In this document: positions 13,359 through 22,215 of the stretch, in pieces
Position numbering within the stretch: position 1 is the first letter of the stretch
Layout of the letters: every line of letters starts with the position of its first letter
Assembly: GCA_958348225.1 (NCBI GenBank)
Contig: CATVYG010000031.1
Coordinates: forward strand, 1-28,513
From: an uncultured Collinsella sp.
GTDB lineage: Bacteria; Actinomycetota; Coriobacteriia; Coriobacteriales; Coriobacteriaceae
DNA length: 28,513 nucleotides
Direction of reading: 5' to 3'
Notes under the pieces: model-generated
Databases searched by the model: none
The model's input: only the letters and a program-made list of their open reading frames with translations
Told to the model about the DNA's origin: nothing
Position numbers and translations under genes: made by a program

Positions 13359-15511
13359 TACGACCCACCGCCCAGAGCGCCAACCAGCGTGGCGACATCG
13401 ACGGTGAGCGGGATGGAGCCGCCGCCGGGCAGAGGAATCTCCGCAAGTGTGAACACCGTACCGCTAATGGTGCGTTCGACTTGATATTCCAACGCCTCGC
13501 AAAGCGCCTTGGGATCGGTCACGCCCAACGGAATACTTCGCAGCTTGTCTTGCGCTTGAGAGAGACCCGCAATGTCAGACCCCGGACTCTTAATGATATT
13601 GGCGGAATCGGTCAGCACCGGCTTTCGCAGGCGCAAGTCGCACGGTTCCAAACCCAGCGCCGCCACGGACGCCGAAACGGTATCGCCGAGCCACGATGCG
13701 ATGGAGCCCAACGCGCCGCTGCCCCCTCCTAGGCCTTTAATCATCTCGTCCATAAGTTCGTCGGCTGAGCCTTGGATATCACCGTATCCCACGAGTAGCC
13801 GTCCCCAAACATCCATGACGCCGTCGAGCACGCCGGCAACGCCGCCCGAGCGTTCCTTCAATGTCGAGAAAAATCGCGAAAGCACGTTGTTTTGCGCCGT
13901 CGCCTCATCGGGCGCCAGCACCGCGGCAGAGATAGCACCGCGATCGCCAAGCCTGACTGCCGCGTTAAACGAGGAGTTAAGTTGATCGGGGCTGGTAATG
14001 TCACCCGAAACTGCAAAGGCGACCACGCCGTTGCGGCCAGGTGGGGCGATACGCGGGCGCTCGCCGGAAAGCGCTTTAATGGCCTGGTCAAACGCATTGC
14101 CCGCACGGTCGGCCTCGTCCTCGGTCTGACGCATGAGCTCAAGCTCTTTGTTGCGGCATTCGACGTAGTCTTCCAGGGCGTCTTTAAACTTGTCAAAGTG
14201 ATACTCGAAGCCGTTTTCGATAGAGGTCGAAGGCGCCGCAACAGCACCAAGCGACGAAACGCCAAAATGGCAGTTGCTGCATTTATCTTGTCCATCGTGA
14301 TCGGCAACCGAAGCAAATCCGCTCGGCGTTCCTTTCTTGTAGTTAGGGCAGGTCGTCCCGTAATGCAGATACGCCTTGCCATCGTTCACGCTCGTCGGCC
14401 ACACCGCATCGGTATAGAGTTCCGTCGCCCGAACCTCATCAGAGTTGCGCGGCAGCAGCGGAATATAGGAGGAAACCCTGTCTCCGTTCTCGGTTATATA
14501 TGCCCGATCGACCTCCGCACTCGCATAGGTATAGAACGCCTTACGCGCCGCAGACTCTGCCTTCATCTCGACACTCGAGCCCTGGGGCTTCTCATTTGTC
14601 AGACGCCAATGGTAGTAGTCCTTCGCGCGATCAAGGGCAACTTGAGGCTCCCACGTAACGCTCGATGAGTAATGCGGATTTTGAACACCGGAGAGATCCG
14701 TTAGGCTTTTTGCGCGCTCCCACATACAAGAACAGCTGCCGACCGAGCCCTTGTCAGACCCACCACAATCCGCCAGCCAAGCGCGCTCCTTTGCCTTCGC
14801 CGTCTCCTCCGAGGCCTTCCGCAGCTCCTCGGCCGCACGCTCTAAATCATCTGATGTGTCTTTAATGGTATCGGTCGAGATCTCTGACCCTTTGAGCGCA
14901 GCAAAGTCCGACTCGGATGTCCTGGGCACGGCAAGCGCCGTACCGGTATAGGTCACACTATCGGTATCCTGCGCCGACACCGCCTGCGTGGCACGCGCGG
15001 CGATCAGATACGGCAGAGCCGTCTCGATTTTCTGTAAGCCTTCCGATGCGCTTTTGGCAAACTTGTTGCGCGTTTTAATGATCTCGATCCCGGTGTCGAC
15101 CATATTGCCGGCAACCGGCTCGGCACCCGGGATGAGGATGGCGACCAGGCCCGTCCCGATCGTGGCAAACCCCGCCAGCCCCAGACTCAAGATACTCGCA
15201 TCAACCACCGTGGCAGCCGTGTGATAGGACGACACTACGTTGGCACCCGCCAGCGCGCCGCTATCGGCCGCCACCTGGGTGTCCCCGGCACGCGACATGC
15301 TCCATATCGCCGCGGTCGACGAAAACAACAATGTGAGCACCACTAGGATGACCACGGCAGAAGAAAGCGTGGTATAGGCGCCGTCTTCGATAAACAGATC
15401 GACACCGGCTCGACCCATAAAGCCGCCTCGCTTGCAATGGCAGCTCGGACGGCGCGTCAAAACGCGTCTAGACCAGAAACGCTTAATCCCATGTAGCAAT
15501 CCACGAATCAT
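13358..15511 (-). CDS. Large TadG-like pilus-associated protein
   Basis: The 717-residue protein has a basic N-terminus and the TadG-type segment DGAYTTLSSAVVILVV with one membrane helix (about 50-73), followed by QVAADSGALAGA, close to the DAAALA motif of TadG. The rest is a long extracytoplasmic region with a coiled coil (about 216-245), six Cys (249, 260, 262, 388, 411, 414; the last two in CSNC) and Gly-rich stretches. TadG-like proteins support pilus assembly or anchoring. The start has GGAGGGAGA 3 nt before the ATG and overlaps the previous gene by 29 nt. A later in-frame ATG (15418) with GAGGCGG is an alternative. Confidence 0.8.
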   Translation of the reverse strand: MIRGLLHGIKRFWSRRVLTRRPSCHCKRGGFMGRAGVDLFIEDGAYTTLSSAVVILVVLTLLFSSTAAIWSMSRAGDTQVAADSGALAGANVVSSYHTAATVVDASILSLGLAGFATIGTGLVAILIPGAEPVAGNMVDTGIEIIKTRNKFAKSASEGLQKIETALPYLIAARATQAVSAQDTDSVTYTGTALAVPRTSESDFAALKGSEISTDTIKDTSDDLERAAEELRKASEETAKAKERAWLADCGGSDKGSVGSCSCMWERAKSLTDLSGVQNPHYSSSVTWEPQVALDRAKDYYHWRLTNEKPQGSSVEMKAESAARKAFYTYASAEVDRAYITENGDRVSSYIPLLPRNSDEVRATELYTDAVWPTSVNDGKAYLHYGTTCPNYKKGTPSGFASVADHDGQDKCSNCHFGVSSLGAVAAPSTSIENGFEYHFDKFKDALEDYVECRNKELELMRQTEDEADRAGNAFDQAIKALSGERPRIAPPGRNGVVAFAVSGDITSPDQLNSSFNAAVRLGDRGAISAAVLAPDEATAQNNVLSRFFSTLKERSGGVAGVLDGVMDVWGRLLVGYGDIQGSADELMDEMIKGLGGGSGALGSIASWLGDTVSASVAALGLEPCDLRLRKPVLTDSANIIKSPGSDIAGLSQAQDKLRSIPLGVTDPKALCEALEYQVERTISGTVFTLAEIPLPGGGSIPLTVDVATLVGALGGGS

Positions 15512-15959
15512 AATCTCCCTCCAGCCATTCGGGACGCGATTGATACGAGACATCGACCTTGAGCTCAACGTAGCCGCCCTCGGCGGCACCACCCATAGCC
15601 TGCGCAAACGCACCGATCACGGGCAACGGCTTGACCTCGCCGGAAACGGACACGGACGAGACGCCACCCGCACCGGCCCGGCCAAGCTCGATATCCCACG
15701 ACAGCGGCCCGCCGGCATGAAAGATCGAAACGTTGGGCACTGCGGCAAGCCGGCGGCGGGTGAACTCCTTAAGATCGTCGTCCTCCGCCGTCGTCGTGGT
15801 CATGAGCCGCGCGGTCTCGGCGGCGGCAGACTCCATGACCGCGCGCGTATAGAGCAGGCACACCGGTTGCAGTGCGAGAAGGATGAGCGTCAGAAACGTC
15901 GGCAGCAAAAAAGCGGCCTCGACCGTAGACTGCGCCCGGTCCTCGCACGCGATATCAAT
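15483..15959 (-). CDS. TadE-like pseudopilin, apparent ATT start
   Basis: The 158 residues from the proposed start carry an A-QSTVEA motif (Glu14 at +5 after Ala9), a membrane helix (about 14-36) and an extracytoplasmic domain with a C-terminal strand ending WIATWD. It is clearly TadE family. No ATG, GTG or TTG lies in frame between the upstream gene's body and the motif. The best start is ATT at 15957-15959, sharing one base with the upstream TGA and 11 nt after AAGGA; CTG at 15984-15986 is the alternative. Reinitiation after the preceding gene is likely. Confidence 0.78.
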   Translation of the reverse strand: MDIACEDRAQSTVEAAFLLPTFLTLILLALQPVCLLYTRAVMESAAAETARLMTTTTAEDDDLKEFTRRRLAAVPNVSIFHAGGPLSWDIELGRAGAGGVSSVSVSGEVKPLPVIGAFAQAMGGAAEGGYVELKVDVSYQSRPEWLEGDYDSWIATWD

Positions 15960-16173
15960 ACAACGCGATGTCCTTAGCGCCCGCAGCGGCGTCGATAACC
16001 GACATCGAGGCAACGCCATGGGATGCCGCCCGCTCGACCAGCGCCGCCAAGCGCCCATCGGTGCCAGCACGCCAAAGTCCCGCAATCGCCAGCACGATCG
16101 ATAACAGCGCCACCGTGACGATGGCGTATTCGACCGTTGCCTGGGCAGACTCCTCGCGCAGGACGTCATGCAT
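15955..16173 (-). CDS. Short TadE/Flp-like pseudopilin (72 aa)
   Basis: The 72-residue protein starts MHDVLREESA-QATVEYAIV (Glu15 at +5 after Ala10), followed by a hydrophobic helix (about 15-35) and a short tail of 35 residues. The motif is nearly identical to that of the Flp pilin upstream, so it is probably a second minor pilin processed by the same peptidase. A strong AAGGAGGGA lies 7 nt before the ATG. Confidence 0.82.
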   Translation of the reverse strand: MHDVLREESAQATVEYAIVTVALLSIVLAIAGLWRAGTDGRLAALVERAASHGVASMSVIDAAAGAKDIALY

Positions 16174-16174
16174 T

Positions 16175-16738
16175 TCACGATCCCTCCTTTGAGTTTATTG
16201 TTTGCGGGACCAGGCGCACGGCGCGCAGACGACACGAAGCATCGCCAGTATCCGCGGCAACCGTCACCATATCGACCCAGCCGCGTCCGTCGCGCACGAT
16301 AGCGCCCCACACGTTGCCCTTGATATCGAGATAGCCGCTCAGAGCAAGTTGTGCCGTGGGTACCTCGCGATAGGCACGCAGCATATCCGCTGCCGCTTCG
16401 GTCATCGGTCGGTCCTCGGACCATGCAAGCCGGACCGCAATCGCGTTGCCCTCAGGCGAATCCGTCGCAGTGCCAGACCGCTTGTCGAGCGCCCGCAGAA
16501 AGGTTTGCGCCGTGACAGCGACATCCGAATCGTCCGCATCTCGCATCTCATCTTTTTGAGACGCCACCGCCGAATCTGAGCCCAAATCGGAGGCGGTCCC
16601 AGGACGCTGCTGCCGCGCGGCGTTAAGCCCCCAAAGCACCGCCGCTATCGCCACGGTCAGGCAAGCAAACACCAGCAGCACCCCGATGGGGCGCTCGCCC
16701 TCTACAGGCTGTTGATGCCCTCGCTGATAGCGTTCCAT
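16175..16738 (-). CDS. Unknown membrane-anchored Tad-locus protein
   Basis: The 187-residue protein has a cytoplasmic basic start, one membrane helix (about 17-39, IGVLLVFACLTVAIAAVLWG) and a soluble domain. Within it, AVTAQTFLRALDKRSG and a later run of strands (TAQLALSGYLDIKGNVWGAIV) suggest an alpha+beta fold. I do not recognise the family. It lies between flp and the TadE-like genes. Its ATG falls 37 nt inside the flp 3' end, and its stop is 1 nt before the next ATG, so it is firmly part of the pilus operon; a downstream start is possible. Confidence 0.7.
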   Translation of the reverse strand: MERYQRGHQQPVEGERPIGVLLVFACLTVAIAAVLWGLNAARQQRPGTASDLGSDSAVASQKDEMRDADDSDVAVTAQTFLRALDKRSGTATDSPEGNAIAVRLAWSEDRPMTEAAADMLRAYREVPTAQLALSGYLDIKGNVWGAIVRDGRGWVDMVTVAADTGDASCRLRAVRLVPQTINSKEGS

Positions 16739-16935
16739 AGATCTTGGACCTTGCCTTTAAATGCAACGATGGCAATAATCGCGATCACCACAAGTACGCC
16801 CACTAAAATGGCGTACTCGGTGGTACCCTGCGCGCTCTCCTCCTGCAACAGCTCCTTGGCATGCTGGCGAGTGTGAATCGCCCGGCAAAAAGCCCAGCTC
16901 CAAGCCTTGTCAGCAACTTCGACCATCGTGTTCAT
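16702..16935 (-). CDS. flp: Flp-type (type IVb) pilin
   Basis: The 77-residue prepilin carries QEESA-QGTTEYAILVG and a long hydrophobic helix, ending FKGKVQDLWNAISEGINSL as in Flp pilins. With cleavage after Ala35 the essential Glu is at +5 followed by Tyr, as in the Flp consensus G-xxxxEY except for Ala at -1. The leader of about 35 residues is long for Flp. GGGAGGA sits 5 nt before the ATG and overlaps the tadC stop region. It is the likely major pilus subunit. Confidence 0.92.
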   Translation of the reverse strand: MNTMVEVADKAWSWAFCRAIHTRQHAKELLQEESAQGTTEYAILVGVLVVIAIIAIVAFKGKVQDLWNAISEGINSL

Positions 16936-16945
16936 GTATTCCTCC

Positions 16946-17587
16946 CTACATCATCCCGCCTGCTCCCAGCAGCGGGCCCAATATGGACAGAAGCAACGCC
17001 GGCAAGATGAGCGTGCCGGTGGGAATCAACAGCTTGACGGGCGCACGCTCGATCTCGCGCTCGACCGCGGCGCGATGAGCCGCACGGATCTCGCGACTTT
17101 GAGCGGCCAGCGTCTCGGCAAGTGGGGCACCCAGGGCGAGCGCCTGCCCCACCGTGATGGCAAAGGTCTCGAGCGCTCGCACGTCCAGGTCGCGCGCGGC
17201 GGCCAACAACTCGTCCTCACGCGTGCCCACGCCCACCTGCCACGCCATGCAGGCGCGCTCAAGGCGAAGAGCCAGCACTGACCGGCGGTTGGCGCAGAAA
17301 ATCTCAAGCGCCGCATCAAACGAAAGACCGGCCGAAAGACCCAAGCGCACAACATCGATCATCTCGGACACTTCGCCGAGCGACACTCGCGCCGGGCCGC
17401 CCGCTCCAACCGCGCCCTTCACTCGCGCGGTCAGAGCATCGACCACCGAGCGACCCGCGGCAGCGACCAGCACCGCCTCGCGCTTGCAGGCCCCTGCGAT
17501 CTTGCGTGCATCCGCCCGATCAAAACCCGTCGCGACAAATACACTCAGGGCGCACAGGCAAGCCGCAACTGCAACCGAGGCGCTCAT
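16946..17587 (-). CDS. tadC: TadC inner-membrane platform protein
   Basis: The 213-residue type II secretion F-domain protein is shorter than many TadC. It has an N-terminal membrane segment (about 2-20), the F-domain (about 70-180; SEMIDVVRLGLSAGLSFDAALEIF and the duplicated helix pairs) and a C-terminal hydrophobic pair ending LLSILGPLLGAGGMM. It is thought to form the membrane platform with TadB and convert TadA ATPase motion into pilin polymerisation. The ATG overlaps the tadB stop by 4 nt. Confidence 0.9.
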   Translation of the reverse strand: MSASVAVAACLCALSVFVATGFDRADARKIAGACKREAVLVAAAGRSVVDALTARVKGAVGAGGPARVSLGEVSEMIDVVRLGLSAGLSFDAALEIFCANRRSVLALRLERACMAWQVGVGTREDELLAAARDLDVRALETFAITVGQALALGAPLAETLAAQSREIRAAHRAAVEREIERAPVKLLIPTGTLILPALLLSILGPLLGAGGMM

Positions 17588-18510
17588 AGCTCCACCCGCA
17601 TAATGCGCCGGATAACCACCAGGGCAACGGCGTTGAGGGCAAGACCCAGCACCACAGCGCCCGCGCCGGCAGGCGTCGCAAGACCGCGACGAAAATCTGC
17701 CGAAAGCAGCGCCAACACTGCGCACATGCCCGCCGGCATCGCCGCGACCATATGCGCAGACATGCGAGCCTGCGACGTCTTAACATCCAGGCGGCGCTTG
17801 AGCTCAATGCGCTCCCCCACCATGCTCGACGCCTCGGACAGTAAGTCGGCAAGCGGAGCGCCGGTGCGCTGAGACACCTTAAGCGCCAAGGTCACAAGCG
17901 AAAGACCGGGGGCGTCGATGCGCACGAGCAAGTCATCGAGCGCGTCGGTCGCCGAGATGCCGCAATCGATCGCCGCCGCCACCCGCAAAAACTCGTTATG
18001 CACTGGCTCTTGCGCATGAGCGCCCACAAAGCGCATGCCCTGGGCCAGCGAATGTCCCGAGGCAAGCGACATGGAAAGTGCGGTAAACGCCTCGGGCATG
18101 GCCTCTTCTGCATCGTGTTGCTCGCGCCGGCTCTCAAAGCCATCCCGAGCGGCACCAACGGCAATCGGAGCAACGAGTCCCAAGGCAAATCCGAGGGGCG
18201 ATAACGACACCATCGTTAGTAAAACGCAGCAGACACCGCTCGATAGCAGCAGAAACGCCAAGCGCCCCGAAGCATCCTCGATCACGAGGCCGAGGCGATG
18301 CGCCGGAGCCAGCGATGCCCACGAACGGGCGATCTTTTTCAGCAGATCGTTTTCCACCAGCTCACGCGGCAGCTTCTCTGCCACCGTCTCGAGCGCCCGA
18401 CGTGCCAGCTCCGCCGGCGGTACCCGCGGCACACGAGGTTCCGCCCCGCACGCCGTCGCGACAGAAAGCCCCGCCAAGCCCCCTACGACGAGGGGCACAG
18501 CGATCTCCAT
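17584..18510 (-). CDS. tadB: TadB inner-membrane platform protein
   Basis: The 308-residue type II secretion F-domain protein has an N-terminal membrane segment, paired helices around residues 84-122 and the F-domain (about 140-260; ALSMSLASGHSLAQGMRFVG). C-terminal helices lie near 252-272 and 282-302. It is the partner of TadC. GAGGAGG precedes the ATG by 6 nt, and the start lies 28 nt inside the tadA 3' end. Confidence 0.92.
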   Translation of the reverse strand: MEIAVPLVVGGLAGLSVATACGAEPRVPRVPPAELARRALETVAEKLPRELVENDLLKKIARSWASLAPAHRLGLVIEDASGRLAFLLLSSGVCCVLLTMVSLSPLGFALGLVAPIAVGAARDGFESRREQHDAEEAMPEAFTALSMSLASGHSLAQGMRFVGAHAQEPVHNEFLRVAAAIDCGISATDALDDLLVRIDAPGLSLVTLALKVSQRTGAPLADLLSEASSMVGERIELKRRLDVKTSQARMSAHMVAAMPAGMCAVLALLSADFRRGLATPAGAGAVVLGLALNAVALVVIRRIMRVEL

Positions 18511-19811
18511 TCGTCCACCTCCTCTTGTGTGAGCGTCCCCGACCGCAGGCCTTCTGCGATAAACGGCGGCTCGCGGTCAAGCTTCCAGGTGCGCTCGGCG
18601 GCATCGAAAGTCACATAGCGCTCGAGCTCTACGCCGCCCGACGCGGCGCGACGCACCCCCGAATACGAGGAGACGAAGCGCCTGCCATCGGCGTGGCGCT
18701 CGGACATCACGATGCCGTCGAGCGCCATGGCAATCTGCTCCTCGATGAGCTCGCTCGGCAGATCGATGCCATAACGTGCAAGCAACGTCAGACGCACCAC
18801 GGTCTCCTGTTCTGAACCCGCATGAAGTGTGGTGAGCGACCCGTCGTGGCCCGTGTTCATGGCCTGCAACATGTCGCAGCACTCGGCACCGCGCACCTCG
18901 CCCACCACGATGCGGTCGGGGCGCATGCGCAGGGCATTAGTTACCAGGTCGCGGATCGTCACCGCGCCCTCACCCTCAATTGAGGCCTCGCGCGCCTCTA
19001 GGCGCACCACGTGCGGATGATGCGCAAACTTGAGCTCGGCAGAGTCCTCGATCGTCACGATGCGCTCGCCGGTGGAAATCTCACATGACAACGCGTTGAG
19101 CAGGGTGGTCTTACCAGATCCCGTGCCTCCCGCAACCGCCAGGTCCTGTCGCAGCGACACCGCACACGACAGCAGCTGCGCATACCAAAGCGGCAGCGAT
19201 CCCAACCCCACGAGCTCGTCCAGCGAGCAGATACGGTCCGAGAACTTTCGGATGGTGAGAATCGGTCCGTCAATCGCCACAGGCGGAATCACCGCGTTGA
19301 CGCGATAGCCCGTTTTGAGGCGGGCGTTGACGATGGGGCTGCGCTCGTCGATACGGCGGCCAAGTGGCGAGATAATGCGGTCGATAAGCACACGGATCTG
19401 CTCATCATCCTCAAACGCATGCTCGATGGGGTACAAGACGCCGCCGCGTTCAAAGAAAGCCGAGCGGCAGCCGTTGATCATGATCTCGGTAACGGTGTCG
19501 TCCTCGATGAGCGGCTGCAACGGCCCCAAGCCCACCACGTCATCCAAAATCTCGTCGATGATGGTCTCGCGCTCGGGCGTCGCGAGATCGGTCGGCTCCT
19601 CAACATTGAGCGCCGCCTCCACCGCGGGACGCAATTCCGAGCGGGCAAGTGCCGGGTCGATATAGGCGCTGATACGCGCCACTTCGTCGTAACCCATGCG
19701 GTCCATCACGGCGCGCTTGGTGCGTCGTTTCACGGCGCGGCGACGCCCCACATCTACAGGCGCTGCCGCCGCCGCAGCGCCGGCAGCCTTAATCCTCGTT
19801 TGCAGGCTCAT
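18483..19811 (-). CDS. tadA: TadA/CpaF secretion ATPase
   Basis: The 442-residue hexameric ATPase of the VirB11/PulE family powers Flp pilus assembly. An N-terminal all-helical CpaF region is followed by the nucleotide domain. The Walker A GGTGSGKTT (228-236) lies before the Asp-box IVTIEDSAEL; a Walker-B-like IVVGEVRGAE (301-310) and the His-box GHDGSLTTLHAGS (321-333) follow. The ATG overlaps the tadZ stop (ATGA). All catalytic motifs look intact. Confidence 0.96.
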   Translation of the reverse strand: MSLQTRIKAAGAAAAAAPVDVGRRRAVKRRTKRAVMDRMGYDEVARISAYIDPALARSELRPAVEAALNVEEPTDLATPERETIIDEILDDVVGLGPLQPLIEDDTVTEIMINGCRSAFFERGGVLYPIEHAFEDDEQIRVLIDRIISPLGRRIDERSPIVNARLKTGYRVNAVIPPVAIDGPILTIRKFSDRICSLDELVGLGSLPLWYAQLLSCAVSLRQDLAVAGGTGSGKTTLLNALSCEISTGERIVTIEDSAELKFAHHPHVVRLEAREASIEGEGAVTIRDLVTNALRMRPDRIVVGEVRGAECCDMLQAMNTGHDGSLTTLHAGSEQETVVRLTLLARYGIDLPSELIEEQIAMALDGIVMSERHADGRRFVSSYSGVRRAASGGVELERYVTFDAAERTWKLDREPPFIAEGLRSGTLTQEEVDEWRSLCPSS

Positions 19812-21460
19812 CGCTGATCACCCTCGCGCGACCAGGGAAGGCGGATACGCGGGCGTTCGGCACGCGTTGCACGGTCGGCGACCATATCGCTCCAAGGGCC
19901 GACGGCGCACCCCAGTTCCACGAGCATCTCGCGCGTGGCCTCGCGCACGCTAGTCGCAAAAGCGCTGGTCTGCCCCACTGCCTCGTCAGCGCGCCCAAAC
20001 GCCATGAGCGCGGCGAGATCCTGCCCGCCATCGGCGATACGAATCTTGGAGCTCAACGCACAGGCAATCTCAAAGCGCATGGCGACGTCCTCGTCTGCCC
20101 CGCGCGCACCGAACCGGTTGAACACGGCGCTCATGCGCGTGCGCGGCACACCTACTCGACTTGCCAGTTCGATGACGCGCGACGCCGATGTCGCGGACGA
20201 CACCGCCGCATCGCCAACGACCAGGCAACGGTCGCTCGCCGCCACCGCAGCCGCCACGGCGTCGCCCCAAAAGACCGAGGTATCGATAAAGACCACGTCG
20301 GATTCGCGACGCAGAACATCAAGCAGTAGCTCCACCGGACGCGCCATGAGCTCGGCTTGCTCGGGCGCCGCGACGGGACCCCAGAGCGTAACGCCCGGCG
20401 CCACGCGCATCGATGTGGCTACGATATCCGGCTCGGTGAGCGTGCCCGCCGCCGACGGCTCGATAAGTGCCGCCATATCGCGCGGAGCATCGACGCCTAA
20501 CAAGTCGTAAAGGTTTCCAAACATCAGGTCCAGGTCGAGCACGGCGGCACGCAAGCCCAACAGCGACGATGTGTGTGCCATGGTGGCAACGATCGTCGAC
20601 TTGCCGCAACCGCCCGAACCCGAAATAGCGCAGATGACCGGAGCTCGATGCGGCGGAGCGGCAGCGTCTGCCGGCGGCATCGGAGGCGGCGGGGCGGGCG
20701 TCGGTGGCAGCGCCCCCGTCTCCCCCGCCGCAACCACACGCTGCGTCCAAGCCGGCATGGCAGCTTGTTCGGTCTGCGAGGCAGGCTCGTTCTGCGCAAT
20801 CTGCTCATGCTGCATTAGCGACAACTCGCCGCACCCGGCAAAGCCCTCAACTTCGTCGAGTTCATCCGCCAGATTCACGCCGTGCACGTATCCCATATCT
20901 ACAGCCGGGGAGTCGCCAGCATGCTGCGCCGGCCCTCCAGCGTCATCGTCTACAAGGGGGTTCCGGGGGCGCCGACCATGCTCGGCTTCCGCTTTTCCAT
21001 AATCATCAACACGCGGGCCTCTTGTAGCGCGAGGCGCCCCGGGTTCCCTATCAACAAAAGCATCGGGCTCAATCGTCATGTGCCGATCGGAATCAACCGC
21101 TCCCTCGCCCGCGCGCCCGTTGCCGCATACACTGTGCGCAGCGATGACCTCGGTCGCCCCCGCGCGAAACAGCCCCTCGATATCCGACGGATCGAGCGCT
21201 TCTATCAACACGACCACGCGACTCACGCGGCCTTCGGCCGTCAGGCGCGCAACAGTCTTGCGCACATCTTCGGTATCAAACAGAGACGCCGCGATGATGG
21301 CAGCCCCGCGGCGCGACGGAAACGCCCGCGCCATGGAAACCAGCCCGTCCAGGTCACCCACGCGAAGCACCTGTGCACCCACATCACGGCCCTCGACTTC
21401 CCGCTGCAACAGCCCGTAATCGCCGCACGCGCAGCACGCAAGCCAGATCGCCTTCATCAC
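19808..21460 (-). CDS. tadZ: TadZ/CpaE-like ParA-family localisation ATPase
   Basis: The 550 residues comprise an N-terminal receiver-like domain (about 1-108), a long low-complexity acidic then Pro-rich linker (about 110-270, ending PPTPAPPPPMPP), and a MinD/ParA ATPase domain with deviant Walker A GSGGCGKST (281-289) and VLDLDLMFGNLYDLLG. TadZ places the pilus machine at the cell pole or membrane. The linker is much longer than usual. The start is GTG at 21460, overlapping the rcpC stop, with GGAGG 6 nt before; the adjacent ATG is also possible. Confidence 0.9.
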   Translation of the reverse strand: MMKAIWLACCACGDYGLLQREVEGRDVGAQVLRVGDLDGLVSMARAFPSRRGAAIIAASLFDTEDVRKTVARLTAEGRVSRVVVLIEALDPSDIEGLFRAGATEVIAAHSVCGNGRAGEGAVDSDRHMTIEPDAFVDREPGAPRATRGPRVDDYGKAEAEHGRRPRNPLVDDDAGGPAQHAGDSPAVDMGYVHGVNLADELDEVEGFAGCGELSLMQHEQIAQNEPASQTEQAAMPAWTQRVVAAGETGALPPTPAPPPPMPPADAAAPPHRAPVICAISGSGGCGKSTIVATMAHTSSLLGLRAAVLDLDLMFGNLYDLLGVDAPRDMAALIEPSAAGTLTEPDIVATSMRVAPGVTLWGPVAAPEQAELMARPVELLLDVLRRESDVVFIDTSVFWGDAVAAAVAASDRCLVVGDAAVSSATSASRVIELASRVGVPRTRMSAVFNRFGARGADEDVAMRFEIACALSSKIRIADGGQDLAALMAFGRADEAVGQTSAFATSVREATREMLVELGCAVGPWSDMVADRATRAERPRIRLPWSREGDQR

Positions 21461-22116
21461 TCGTCGCCTCCGCTCTTTTTGCCGCGCGCCGTGGCGGGAA
21501 TCGTCAAGCTGACCGTTCCCTTGCCCGAGGCTCCCAGCAGTTCCTTGACGTCTTCGGGGTCAGCCGCCAGCGTCACCCATTCGATCTTGCCCTCGCGCGT
21601 GGAACCGGAATCCTCACTGGTATCGATCACGTACGCGCCGCACAGCCGATCGGTTACGCCGTCTTTTTGCACGTACACGTCCACGTAGCTGCCCACGCCC
21701 GCAGCACCGCCGACCGAGTGCTCGGCATCGACCGCCACCGAAACGGCGACCTTGCCCTTAGGCACCTCGAGCATGTGGCTCTCGGCCTTGGTGTAGACAT
21801 TGCAGATCACGGCGTTTTTGGGAATACGCGAAGTCGTCACGTCGCCGCGCACCTGGCGTAGCTCGGTCGCCGCGTCACGCGGCAGCAGACTCGTCAGCCA
21901 CTCCTGGGTTATGACATTGGTCTCATCGAGGGTCTCACCCACATCGATATCGCGCGCCGCGACGCATACCTCGACGCGATCGCCACCGTACTTGGCCAAG
22001 GTCTCAGCCTGGACCTGTTCGGCTTGCGAGCGGATCGACGAGCCGTAAACCATGCAGAGCAGAGCAGCGAGCACGCCCGCGACCAGACTGATGGCGATGC
22101 GCTTGCTCTTGTTCAC
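21457..22116 (-). CDS. rcpC: RcpC/CpaB-type pilus assembly protein
   Basis: The 219-residue protein has an N-terminal membrane anchor (about 8-25) and an SAF domain (about 46-110: VCVAARDIDVGETLDETNV). The RcpC/CpaB C-terminal domain (about 118-215) contains VDAEHSVGGAAGVGSYVDVYV. In diderms it works with the secretin; in monoderms it is kept without one, possibly as a wall-spanning scaffold. The start is a GTG with AGAGGA 6 nt upstream; the frame remains open further up without a better site. It is the first gene of the tad operon. Confidence 0.9.
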   Translation of the reverse strand: MNKSKRIAISLVAGVLAALLCMVYGSSIRSQAEQVQAETLAKYGGDRVEVCVAARDIDVGETLDETNVITQEWLTSLLPRDAATELRQVRGDVTTSRIPKNAVICNVYTKAESHMLEVPKGKVAVSVAVDAEHSVGGAAGVGSYVDVYVQKDGVTDRLCGAYVIDTSEDSGSTREGKIEWVTLAADPEDVKELLGASGKGTVSLTIPATARGKKSGGDE

Positions 22117-22215
22117 GGCCGCTCCTCTCATGGCAGTGCCGGGCGAATGCCCGTACCACCATTGTCTGGGCGGCCAGAGTGCAAAGCGGCGCAATCGCAA
22201 TCTTGGTTTTCGATG

